Below are positions 45,012 through 53,919 of a stretch of 64,000 nt of DNA, in pieces. The stretch covers positions 1-64,000 of the forward strand of contig JAHHTU010000007.1 in NCBI GenBank assembly GCA_020024455.1. The letters are read 5' to 3'. The stretch's first letter is position 1, and each line of letters starts with the position of its first letter. The notes beneath the pieces were generated by a model. It searched no databases and had not been told where the DNA came from. It saw only the letters and a program-made list of their open reading frames with translations. A program made the translations under genes and the position numbers. This DNA comes from Anaerotignum sp. Lineage in GTDB: Bacteria; Bacillota; Clostridia; Lachnospirales; Anaerotignaceae.

Positions 45012-46076
45012 TTATGGCAGTATCAATGTTTCCATCATACGTTTTGCAAAATCTTCTGCTTTTTTCTCAATATCTTCCACCTGCAAAATGCTTGCCGGAT
45101 TATTGGCTGTTTCCAACATGGCAAATCTGGGTGGCAAGCGAAATGTTTTATTCATACTCAATGCACTGATGACTTGTTCCGCAACCAGATTACCGCCACT
45201 GTATCCGGACACCACCAATGCAAACACACTTTTTTCAAAAAATTGGTTTTTGCGAAACAGTGCGGTCAAGCGGTTGATAAATGCGGTCAAATTTGCCCCC
45301 AATGCATCGTTATAATTGGGACAGAGCAAAACCAATGCATCACAGTTTTGAATGGCAGGATACACCTGTTCCACAATCACCCCGCCATAGTAACAACTGG
45401 ATTTTGCACTAAAATGCATACACATTTTATAGGGGCAACCGGCACAATCTTGTATCGTGCCGTTTCGCAGTGAAATTTCTGTGATTGCACAATCATGTAA
45501 ATGTGATTTCACCATATCCCACAACATGGTGGTATTTGATGTTTGATGGTTGCTGGCGTGCAGTACCAATATATTGCTTTGCTTTTTTGGATTGGGTACA
45601 AAGGAAAGCAAACGCTTTGTCATATCCATGGTTGCCACTGTATATGCTCCCATATTGTCCAAATCCAAATTCATTGCCTGTATATTGAAGTTTTGCAAAG
45701 AGCCTGTCCCCTCTACCATCGCTCTGCCCGGAAATGCACAGCCGCATAAATTTGCCGTAAACAGCAATTCCCTTGCCACAGATTTTGTATACAATTCACT
45801 TTCCCCATCAATCAACACCGAACCGATACAACCTTGCAGCAAATCTGTTTGCAATCGCATTTGTTTCAAAAATCGGAAATATTCCAAATTGATACCGGAC
45901 ACCCCCAATGGAATGGCAAATAACAGCCGTTTGCCATGCAAAGAATGGAAATCTTCCAATTTTGTAATCATTTCACAGACGTATTCTTTTTGCACTTGCT
46001 CCAATAATGTTTCCAATCTGTGTGTTTTTCTGCTATCCTCACATTGTGGGTAAATGATTGTCAAATCCGTTTTCAT
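45012..46076 (-). CDS. Flavodoxin-fold / iron-sulfur flavoprotein-like oxidoreductase
   Basis: The 354-residue protein has a flavodoxin-like NAD(P)H-dependent FMN reductase domain in its C-terminal half (about 165-350): NILVLHASNHQTSNTTMLWD at the start, a cysteine cluster CAGCPYKMC with a fourth Cys nine residues on, and CDALVLLCPNYNDALGANLT. The cysteines resemble those that hold a [4Fe-4S] cluster in iron-sulfur flavoproteins, though the last spacing is longer. The N-terminal half has no clear assignment. It overlaps the upstream dehydrogenase-like gene by 4 bases (ATGA). Its electron partner is unknown. Confidence 0.75.
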   Translation of the reverse strand: MKTDLTIIYPQCEDSRKTHRLETLLEQVQKEYVCEMITKLEDFHSLHGKRLLFAIPLGVSGINLEYFRFLKQMRLQTDLLQGCIGSVLIDGESELYTKSVARELLFTANLCGCAFPGRAMVEGTGSLQNFNIQAMNLDLDNMGAYTVATMDMTKRLLSFVPNPKKQSNILVLHASNHQTSNTTMLWDMVKSHLHDCAITEISLRNGTIQDCAGCPYKMCMHFSAKSSCYYGGVIVEQVYPAIQNCDALVLLCPNYNDALGANLTAFINRLTALFRKNQFFEKSVFALVVSGYSGGNLVAEQVISALSMNKTFRLPPRFAMLETANNPASILQVEDIEKKAEDFAKRMMETLILP

Positions 46077-47269
46077 TCGATTGCCTCCAATCCATCAAAC
46101 GCTTTTTGAATTCTTGCAAACAATGCTTTTGGCAATACCAATGCTTCCAACTCCAATGCGGTTTGGGTACGGTTTCTGCAGCCCATATACACCCCATCTA
46201 TAAAATTGGAGCTGTAATGCCATTCTCCCTGTATGGTTTGCAGTATGGGGATTACCGCAGAGGAAATGGCAGGTGCTACATATGGCTTAAAGCCCACATC
46301 TCTGACACGCAAATTTGCCTGCGTAGCAAGTGTTGTCAATTCTTTGGAACGGGCATCATCATAATGCAGAATACTGTTTGCGATGACCAAGTCTTGCCCA
46401 TGCGGGCCAAATGCACGCCCTTCTGTCAAAAAGTCACGATATCTGCTGTCTTTTTTGGCATAATATGCCGCCCTTGCATTCATCACACCCAAGCCATAGC
46501 CCTGTATTTGTTCGGGACGCAATCCTTTACAATCAAATATGCCGTTTTCATCGGTATTGCTTACCAAAAATGCCGCTTTGCAAAGCGGGTCGACGGGGTC
46601 AGAAACCACCGCAAACAATCCCTCAAATTTTGCATTTCTTGCTTTCTTTGCAAAATTGGATATGATTTCTTTGTTTGCCTGATATTGTACCATACGCACA
46701 TCTTGTTGCTCTGCCCCAATGGGAGGAATACCTTTCGAGGCACAAAAAACAAATACATCACAATCAAACAATTTCTTTTCCGATATAATTTCCACTTCCG
46801 GCAAGGCGTCATACTGCCAAGCAAAACCGACTTGATTCAATTCTGACTCCCAACGTTTGCAAACATTTTCATTGACATCATAAATACCAATGGTTTCTAT
46901 GTCGTTGCCGCCCAACAGTTTCAAAGCAGTGACAACGGTACTGCCCACATCGCCCAACGCCAACAAATGCACACGTTTCTTTTTCTTTTCTTTTTGCATT
47001 TTGGAAATGGTATCTATCCATGCCTGTTTTGATTTCCATGCTGTATTGGCAAGCAAAACCTCTCCTTGTGTGATGGCATATTCTGCCTCTTCTCTGCATT
47101 GTTTTTCCAGTTGCTGACCTGCCTGTGCAAACTCTATGGTACTGAGCCATCGCAGTGTTTCCGGTTCTGCCAACATACCAATATGTGTCATTTTCATCAA
47201 ACCTTTGTTTTTTTGTGGTTGTCGTTCTACAAAAAACACCTTTGTATTTCCCACCATTACACTTTCCAT
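46073..47269 (-). CDS. Lactate/malate dehydrogenase-like Rossmann protein
   Basis: The 398-residue protein has an unusual N-terminal 98 residues, then a dinucleotide-binding fold: VHLLALGDVGSTVVTALKLL (about 99-118), with IETIGIYDVNENVCKRWESE at the second strand. VVSDPVDPLCKAAF corresponds to the VTNPVD segment of LDH/MDH enzymes, and AFGPHGQDLVIANS takes the place of the catalytic-histidine loop. GDVGSTV departs slightly from the usual GxGxxG. The substrate is unknown. AGGAGG lies 10 bases before the ATG, 15 bases after the giant gene. Confidence 0.75.
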   Translation of the reverse strand: MESVMVGNTKVFFVERQPQKNKGLMKMTHIGMLAEPETLRWLSTIEFAQAGQQLEKQCREEAEYAITQGEVLLANTAWKSKQAWIDTISKMQKEKKKKRVHLLALGDVGSTVVTALKLLGGNDIETIGIYDVNENVCKRWESELNQVGFAWQYDALPEVEIISEKKLFDCDVFVFCASKGIPPIGAEQQDVRMVQYQANKEIISNFAKKARNAKFEGLFAVVSDPVDPLCKAAFLVSNTDENGIFDCKGLRPEQIQGYGLGVMNARAAYYAKKDSRYRDFLTEGRAFGPHGQDLVIANSILHYDDARSKELTTLATQANLRVRDVGFKPYVAPAISSAVIPILQTIQGEWHYSSNFIDGVYMGCRNRTQTALELEALVLPKALFARIQKAFDGLEAIE

Positions 47270-47284
47270 ATGCCAATTTCCTCC

Positions 47285-50200
47285 TTATTTCACAAGATGT
47301 TCCAACCGAATTAACTGTTCCATATCGTTTTCCACATAAGTCGATGCCGGCAAATGATAATGATATTTCACACAACTGCCTTTATCCGGAATACGGGGCC
47401 ATATCAGCACTTCGCTCAAACGTCCCAATGTCAAATTTCTTTGATACAATTCCTGATATTCTTGTTCCAACACTTGCAATATTTCTTTTGCATTCTGCAA
47501 ACAAACCATAGACAAATCATAAATACTTTCTTTTGATGCGTTGCGAATAAAACCGGGCATCACATAAGGCAATATCAAATTCACACCTTTTAGGAAATTT
47601 CCTTTGACTTGTGTATCTGTATCAATGCCATCTCCGCCAATAAAGGGATACATGGAAGTTTCCACAAACCACATACGCATAGATGGTATAAAATACGCAC
47701 TTTCGACATTTCTGCCTTCAATCTCCATCAAATCCCGTCCTCTGCCCGAAAGCACACCCACAATCAGGCGGTCGATTTCCACGCCTGCTTTTTTGAATAT
47801 GGGATTTAATTTTTTGATACGATACCCTTTATGCAACAATTCGTCCACCAAAATCACCGGTCTTTCAAATGATTTGATGGTTTTGACCTGTGCCTCCAAA
47901 GACAAATACTCGGGAAATTCCGCAATGCGGAATGAACGGATATACGGGTCGAATATTTTTTCGGTATGCAGTACTTTTGTGACGGTATTGGGAATGACCA
48001 TGCCTTTCAATATTTTGCCAAACGGTACACACATTTTTTTGCCCAATGTACGCACAGGCAAAACTTCTTTCGGCATATCATTAGCACTGGTAATCAAGTC
48101 AATCAAACGGTTATACAAAATACCGGTATCGAACGAAATCACCAATTCCCCCGGATATAACTTTGTCAAAGTATACTGAAAACGATGGTGTGCTTCCTGC
48201 AACACGGACAACACGTGTGCATTGGTGTTAAACGGCTCTTTGATTGCGGTCTGCACATTGCGATGCAACACCACAGGCTGTTTCATATCCACCACATACA
48301 TCTTTGGGTGTCCCAAATGGGCAGGCAATTTGATAAACCCTTGTCGTTCCAACACATTTTTACATTCTTCTGATATTTCTTTTTCTTTTTGTAAAAATAC
48401 GGTATATGTGAAATCTTCACGCAAACATTTTGCCAATGTTTCTGTCAGCAAAATTTGCTCCACATCTGCAATTTTGGATTGTTTTGCAATAAAATATGCA
48501 CAAATACGTACCATCTTCCCTGATGTATGTTCCCGAATATAGCTTGCCACTGCCATATCCCCAAATTCATGATACAATTCTGTGGTGGATAATTCCCGAT
48601 ATATCATAATCCCATCAGGGCGATGTTTCCCCTCAATATCAAACACAATCGTTGCACAACTATCTTCTGTTTCCATCGCCTGCATCAAAAACTCAATCTC
48701 TTCTGTTGTCAAATTGCCCTGCAATATGGTTTCTTTGAACACACGACGGTTTTGTATATGTTTGATTTCCACAGATTTTGTTTGCAGTAATTGTTTATAC
48801 TGTGGTTCTCGCAAATACAACCCTCTTTCATAGATATAATTTTGTGCCACAGTATCAATCAAATTGGAAATATCCCGATTGCAGTCAATGTTTTCTCGAA
48901 TACGTGTGGAGCTGATATCTTCAAAATGCACAGGCAATTTCAATTCCAATACCGTATTTGCAATCATATCATAAGAAACCGCTTCTTCTGTCTTTGTGGT
49001 TTCCGTTTCTCTTTTGAATATGATATGCGGAAACGTCAATATGGAATTTTCCACTGCTTCCCCTTTATAGGAAGATGCATTTTTGACAACATCACTGCCT
49101 GCCACCATATACACTTCTTTATTTGCAAACAATGCTCGCAATCGTTTCAAATCCGCCGGATTTGCGATATTGACCGGTGTATCTTCCGGAAACAGATAGA
49201 TATTTTCTTCTTTTGCCACAGACATATTCAAGATATGGCGGCGTACCATATGGGGTTGTGCTTTTTTCGACCAAGAAAACTCGTCCAATGCCAAATACAC
49301 TGTAAAGCCCATATCCCGAATTTCCCTTGCAATTTCCTGATGCCCAAATGTAAACGGGTCAAATGTACCGGGGAAAAACGCAATCTTTTGCGGTTCGGAA
49401 AATGTAAATGTCTGTTGCTCAAACAAATATGCACTGATAAAGCGATACATCGCATTCCAGCCTGCGGTATGGTTAAAGAATGACAATTCCGAAATATCCT
49501 TTTGTTCTACCAACATCAGCATTTTTTTTGCCATAAATGCAAAAAGGTCTTTTTTCTCTGTCATGGAAAGCAGTTCTGTGCCAAACAACTCATGTCCCAC
49601 AACCCAAAATGCCTCTCTTTTGACTTCTTCCTGATAATTGGCAAACCCACACAACAACATACCCATGATGGTTTTCTTTCTGGTTTCATATACCATCGAA
49701 AACTCGGGAAATCTGCTTTTGTATTTTTGATAATGTTGCAACATCACACCACAAGTATCCAATGCCACACTGGCAATGCGGTCATTTGTGCTATGCAACA
49801 AATCTTCCAAATTATGCAAAAACTCGTCCAATTCCTCTGGGTGTAAATACAATGCAAACTGCCCCAAATACCGAGGAATGTATTTTGAAAACGCAAATTC
49901 GCCCATTTCCAAGCCTTTTGTCAATTCAATGGCAACTTCGTTTCTTTCATCTAAGGAAAGCAGGGGGGCTAATTTCACCAATGTTTCCCCTGCATAATGG
50001 CGTACAGAAACCTGTTCGCTGATTTTCAACAAATTGGACAGGTGGGTTGCAATATGCAATTTTGGCATGGAAACGCCTTTTTCTATTCTGGCAAACAACA
50101 AATGTGTGTTGATGATTTTGATTTTCCATGGTGTTGCCGCTTTCAAATTTTCCAAGAAAATATCGGAAACCACTCTTGGCTCTGTAAAAATTTCTTTTTC

Positions 50201-52135
50201 CGAAACGGCTTGTATGATTTCTTCCAAATGATATTTTTTTCTGATTTCATGCAACACAAATTGTAAACTGATTTCTGTTCTTTCATTTAATGTCACCACA
50301 ATTTTTTTGATAATATCCAAACATGGTTGTTCCCCCACGAATACATCTGCCATGTGATACACCGCCAACAGGATTGCGGCACTCAATTCCAAATTTTCTG
50401 TATCCACTACCTGTTGTAAAAAGAGTAACAGCTGTTTGATTTCTTTTTTGTGCAAAGTTTCCAGCGGGATAGATGCGATGGTATCTGCCAAAACAAATGC
50501 TGTATCTGCATCACATGGTCTTGTATAGTATTGCAGTAAATCGACCATATATTTATATTGGTTTTCCGATTTGCAATTTACAATCAATGCCGTAACCACA
50601 CGCTTTAACCCATAGCCCAACCAACGTCTGTGTCTGTCAATCATTTTGTGGTCAGGCGAAAGAATCATATCCAAATATTTTTGCCACAACAAAAAACTGT
50701 TTGTTTCATCTAATACAATATTTACATTTTCAGGTAATTCTTTTCCATAGGAAATATCATAATGTGCAATCATATTGCCCAATAAATCTGCCGCCTGTCT
50801 GCGAATATCCCCTTCTCTGTGAAACATCAGCTCATACAAAAAAGCCATTGTCATTTGTTTCTGCTTTTGGCTCATATACGTAAAATATTCCGCAAAAATG
50901 TTCAAATAGGAACGTGTGTCTTTCCAATCGGTGGTACTTCTTGCTTTTTCCAATATATTCCCGAATGTCCATTCTCTGCTTAACGTATGCATCAAGCGAA
51001 TGTTGTGCGAAATCGCCGTATTTTGATACACATCTACGGTTTCTTCCATATTCAGCAAAGCGATTTGTTTTTGCTTTTTGGGAGATAATGCACATTTTGT
51101 CAGTGTGGTATCCATACCCAAAGATTTCATATAGTTTTCAAAGTCTTGCAAACGGGAATACACATGGCGATATCGTTTTTCTTTTGCCACATCTACATTG
51201 TCCAATTTATCCAAAATCACTTGGAACGAAGATGCCAAATCATAAAATGTCATGATTTCTTTGCCATGTGCATCTCTGCCACTGCTTTTCACACGAAAAT
51301 CGGCATAAATCAGCACCAAGGATTCCACAGGTAAATTTTCCAATTCCAAATCCCATGTGGAATGGTTTGCCGCAATATGTCCGATTGCAGACAAGCTATG
51401 TGCCTTACACCAAGTATCGGTATAATAATAATGCAAATACGGTATTCTGCGGACTTCGTTTTCCCGACAACCATATTTCCCAATATCATGAATGGCAGCC
51501 GCCCCTGATACCAAACGCAAATCCACAGGCACACCTGCCGCAAACAACTGTCTTGTGATATGCATTGCCACCATATGCACACCCGCAACGTGTGCCAACA
51601 TATCAAACGGCATGACCTCTCTGCCAATACGCATCAATTCGTATACATATCCATCGGCAAAGCATTGTAAAAATTGTTGATATTCTTCTATATAAGGGCT
51701 ATCGGTTTGCTCATTTTCTTTTACAAATGTAAAATGTGTGGTACGGGAATAGGGAATTTGTGTCTCTTCCCATTGCAAAAACACACGCAGTGTTTCCAAA
51801 TAAAACAGCACTGCCTTTTCGTATTTTTGCTCAACTTGTATATCCTCTCTTTCGGGATACAATCTATGAATACCACTATGATATACACAGTGCAACCAAC
51901 CTTTTTTGGGGATACCACCGCAGAATGCATACATGGTGTCTTGACTGATTTGCAGGATATCCTGACAAGAAATCTCTTTGTGATTTTCTATATTTGCAAT
52001 CGCTGTCAACCATGTTTCTTTTTCCAGCAGGGACAACATCTGTTTCTTTTTGAGCCCTATTTTTTGTAAAAATGATTTTGCCAGCCAAGCCGTCTGTAAC
52101 TGTTTATATATGGCTTGTATTTGTCCTTTTTGCAT
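47285..52135 (-). CDS. Giant multidomain protein: HD + helical repeats + NadD-like nucleotidyltransferase + PRTase-like
   Basis: I do not recognise a named gene. In the 1616-residue protein, residues about 175-330 form an HD-type domain (H182 in AHVAGVH, HDIGK at 216-220, then HSLSAIGHIAANHS). Residues about 340-900 are a helical, HEAT/ARM-like region. Residues about 913-1130 are a NadD/cytidylyltransferase domain with FFPGTFDPFTFGHQEIA and the closing ISSTRIREN. Residues about 1140-1270 resemble an acetyltransferase fold (low certainty). Residues about 1290-1520 carry a phosphoribosyltransferase-like loop, PVILVDELLHKGYR, with D-E instead of the usual acidic pair. There is no signal peptide, so it is cytosolic. 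AGGTGG precedes the ATG. It heads a five-gene operon with a Rossmann dehydrogenase-like protein, a flavoprotein and two WYL regulators. Nucleotide or NAD-like chemistry is inferred. Confidence 0.8.
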   Translation of the reverse strand: MQKGQIQAIYKQLQTAWLAKSFLQKIGLKKKQMLSLLEKETWLTAIANIENHKEISCQDILQISQDTMYAFCGGIPKKGWLHCVYHSGIHRLYPEREDIQVEQKYEKAVLFYLETLRVFLQWEETQIPYSRTTHFTFVKENEQTDSPYIEEYQQFLQCFADGYVYELMRIGREVMPFDMLAHVAGVHMVAMHITRQLFAAGVPVDLRLVSGAAAIHDIGKYGCRENEVRRIPYLHYYYTDTWCKAHSLSAIGHIAANHSTWDLELENLPVESLVLIYADFRVKSSGRDAHGKEIMTFYDLASSFQVILDKLDNVDVAKEKRYRHVYSRLQDFENYMKSLGMDTTLTKCALSPKKQKQIALLNMEETVDVYQNTAISHNIRLMHTLSREWTFGNILEKARSTTDWKDTRSYLNIFAEYFTYMSQKQKQMTMAFLYELMFHREGDIRRQAADLLGNMIAHYDISYGKELPENVNIVLDETNSFLLWQKYLDMILSPDHKMIDRHRRWLGYGLKRVVTALIVNCKSENQYKYMVDLLQYYTRPCDADTAFVLADTIASIPLETLHKKEIKQLLLFLQQVVDTENLELSAAILLAVYHMADVFVGEQPCLDIIKKIVVTLNERTEISLQFVLHEIRKKYHLEEIIQAVSEKEIFTEPRVVSDIFLENLKAATPWKIKIINTHLLFARIEKGVSMPKLHIATHLSNLLKISEQVSVRHYAGETLVKLAPLLSLDERNEVAIELTKGLEMGEFAFSKYIPRYLGQFALYLHPEELDEFLHNLEDLLHSTNDRIASVALDTCGVMLQHYQKYKSRFPEFSMVYETRKKTIMGMLLCGFANYQEEVKREAFWVVGHELFGTELLSMTEKKDLFAFMAKKMLMLVEQKDISELSFFNHTAGWNAMYRFISAYLFEQQTFTFSEPQKIAFFPGTFDPFTFGHQEIAREIRDMGFTVYLALDEFSWSKKAQPHMVRRHILNMSVAKEENIYLFPEDTPVNIANPADLKRLRALFANKEVYMVAGSDVVKNASSYKGEAVENSILTFPHIIFKRETETTKTEEAVSYDMIANTVLELKLPVHFEDISSTRIRENIDCNRDISNLIDTVAQNYIYERGLYLREPQYKQLLQTKSVEIKHIQNRRVFKETILQGNLTTEEIEFLMQAMETEDSCATIVFDIEGKHRPDGIMIYRELSTTELYHEFGDMAVASYIREHTSGKMVRICAYFIAKQSKIADVEQILLTETLAKCLREDFTYTVFLQKEKEISEECKNVLERQGFIKLPAHLGHPKMYVVDMKQPVVLHRNVQTAIKEPFNTNAHVLSVLQEAHHRFQYTLTKLYPGELVISFDTGILYNRLIDLITSANDMPKEVLPVRTLGKKMCVPFGKILKGMVIPNTVTKVLHTEKIFDPYIRSFRIAEFPEYLSLEAQVKTIKSFERPVILVDELLHKGYRIKKLNPIFKKAGVEIDRLIVGVLSGRGRDLMEIEGRNVESAYFIPSMRMWFVETSMYPFIGGDGIDTDTQVKGNFLKGVNLILPYVMPGFIRNASKESIYDLSMVCLQNAKEILQVLEQEYQELYQRNLTLGRLSEVLIWPRIPDKGSCVKYHYHLPASTYVENDMEQLIRLEHLVK

Positions 52136-52174
52136 AAAACACCACCTATTCTTTCTGATTTTTTTGATAATTTT

Positions 52175-52203
52175 ATTGTAACACTTCTTTTTTTGGTGTG
52201 CAA
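52175..52203 (-). promoter_or_regulatory. Promoter of the giant-protein operon
   Basis: TTGCAC and TACAAT with a 17-base spacer lie 40 bases before the ATG of the 1616-residue protein. It is the only good promoter found for the five genes. Confidence 0.65.
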
Positions 52204-52394
52204 TTTATTTTATTGTTTTCTAATCATTCCGTTTTCAAAAATCCATTCATTTTTTAAATTGTTTTAATAGTGATTTGTATAATATATTTATTTTTTGAAT
52301 GAATTTCATCTCTTTTTCTTATTATTTTATGTATTTTATCGTATTTTTTGATAATATATGCAATTTTATTTATCAAATAATCGAATAATTCTAT

Positions 52395-52423
52395 TTGACT
52401 TTTTGATAATTCATTGATATATT
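52395..52423 (+). promoter_or_regulatory. Promoter of the Re-citrate synthase operon
   Basis: TTGACT and TATATT with a 17-base spacer lie about 95 bases before the TTG start codon. A second, weaker candidate (TTGAAT, 17 bases, CATATT) overlaps it downstream at 52422-52450. Confidence 0.6.
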
Positions 52424-52476
52424 GAATCAATAGAAACAGTATTGCATATTCAGAAACACGCAAAAATACAAATGTC

Positions 52477-52494
52477 TTTCTGTTTGTACAGAAA
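52477..52494 (+). promoter_or_regulatory. Inverted repeat in the leader of the citrate synthase operon
   Basis: TTTCTGT and ACAGAAA flank a 4-base centre. The CAGAAACA half also occurs 38 bases upstream as a direct repeat. It lies between promoter and start codon and could be an operator for a repressor responding to glutamate or 2-oxoglutarate supply; the regulator is unknown. Confidence 0.35.
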
Positions 52495-52518
52495 CAACAT
52501 TCGAAAGGATTGATAGAC

Positions 52519-53892
52519 TTGCTTACTTACAACAACAAAAAAAATCTCTTGGAACTGCGTAAATATCAATACGGTTTACAAGATATTCCAGAACCAAATT
52601 TATATCGTGATAACTTTAATTATGACGAAGTCCCAAAAGTCACATTCAACTATCGTTTGGTTCCCATGAACTGCCCTGATGAAATTTGGATTACAGACAC
52701 CACATTCCGTGACGGGCAACAATCCAGAGCCCCCTACACCACAGAACAAATTGTCAAACTCTATGACATGATGCATCGTCTGGGTGGGCCAAAAGGAAAA
52801 ATCAGACAAAGCGAATTTTTCTTATACAGCGAAAACGACAGAAAAGCCATTCGTGCCTGTCAGGAATTGGGATATGAATTTCCGGAAATCACCGGCTGGA
52901 TTCGTGCCACAAAAGAAGATTTCAAGCTCGTCAAAGATATGGGCTTAAAAGAATGTGGGATATTGGTCAGTTGTTCGGATTATCACATTTTTCATAAATT
53001 ACATAAAACAAGAAAACAAGCCATGGACAGCTATCTGGAAATTGTAGAGGCTGCCTTGGATATGGGTATTCGTCCCCGCTGCCACTTTGAAGATGTCACA
53101 AGAGCGGACTTTTATGGATTTGTTGTGCCATTTTCACAGGAATTGCACCGCTTGATGGAAAAATATCAAATTCCGGTGAAAATTCGTTTCTGCGATACTA
53201 TGGGTTACGGTGTGCCTTACCCCGGTGCAACATTACCCCGCAGTGTCCCCGGTATCATATATGGTATTCACCACTTTGGACAATTCCCCAGTGAATTGAT
53301 TGAATGGCATGGACACAACGACTTTTACAAAGCAGTTGTCAATTCCACCACCGCTTGGTTTTATGGTGCCTCTGCGGTCAACTGCTCTTTGCTGGGTATT
53401 GGCGAACGCACAGGTAACACACCATTGGAAGCTATGGTCATGGAATACGCACAAATCCGTGGCACATTGGACGGCATGGATACCACCGTCATCACAGAAA
53501 TTGCAGAATATTATGAAAAAGAACTGGATTATACCATTCCTGCCCGTACCCCGTTTGTAGGCAGTGATTTCAATGTCACAAGAGCGGGAATTCATGCTGA
53601 CGGCATCGCAAAAGATGAAGAAATTTATAATATTTTCAATACCGCCAAAATTCTCAATCGTCCTTTGGGCGTAGAAATCAACAAAAACTCCGGTTTGGCT
53701 GGTATTGCATACTGGTTAAACCACGAATTGAAATTGAAAGAAAATCAAAAATTTGATAAAAATGCACCAGAAGTTGCAATATTAAAAGATTGGGTAGACA
53801 AACAATATGAAAACGGTCGTGTTTCTTACATCAGCAAAGAAGAATTGATGCACGCTGTGCAAACACTCACACCGCATATTTTACAACCATAA
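52519..53892 (+). CDS. Re-citrate synthase
   Basis: This is a HMGL/isopropylmalate-synthase-type TIM-barrel protein (457 residues) of the Re-citrate synthase group, known in Clostridium kluyveri, which condenses acetyl-CoA and oxaloacetate with Re-face stereochemistry and needs divalent metal. Visible features are ITDTTFRDGQQSRAPYT near residue 60, the metal-binding EWHGHNDFY near 285 and GERTGNTPLEAMVMEYAQIR. The distinctive N-terminal stretch (LRKYQYGLQDIPEPNLYRDN) separates it from LeuA. It is followed by aconitase and isocitrate dehydrogenase genes, which supports citrate as product. I place the start at TTG 52519, 9 bases after AAAGGA; the in-frame TTG at 52510 abuts that site. Confidence 0.88.
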   Translation: MLTYNNKKNLLELRKYQYGLQDIPEPNLYRDNFNYDEVPKVTFNYRLVPMNCPDEIWITDTTFRDGQQSRAPYTTEQIVKLYDMMHRLGGPKGKIRQSEFFLYSENDRKAIRACQELGYEFPEITGWIRATKEDFKLVKDMGLKECGILVSCSDYHIFHKLHKTRKQAMDSYLEIVEAALDMGIRPRCHFEDVTRADFYGFVVPFSQELHRLMEKYQIPVKIRFCDTMGYGVPYPGATLPRSVPGIIYGIHHFGQFPSELIEWHGHNDFYKAVVNSTTAWFYGASAVNCSLLGIGERTGNTPLEAMVMEYAQIRGTLDGMDTTVITEIAEYYEKELDYTIPARTPFVGSDFNVTRAGIHADGIAKDEEIYNIFNTAKILNRPLGVEINKNSGLAGIAYWLNHELKLKENQKFDKNAPEVAILKDWVDKQYENGRVSYISKEELMHAVQTLTPHILQP

Positions 53893-53919
53893 TCGTTTTT
53901 CAGAGGGAGGAACTTTTAC

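Noticed and set aside
52254..52463. A 69-codon frame upstream of the citrate synthase operon
   Set aside because: It is AT-rich, Ile/Lys-dominated and lies across the promoter of the opposite strand; no start signal.
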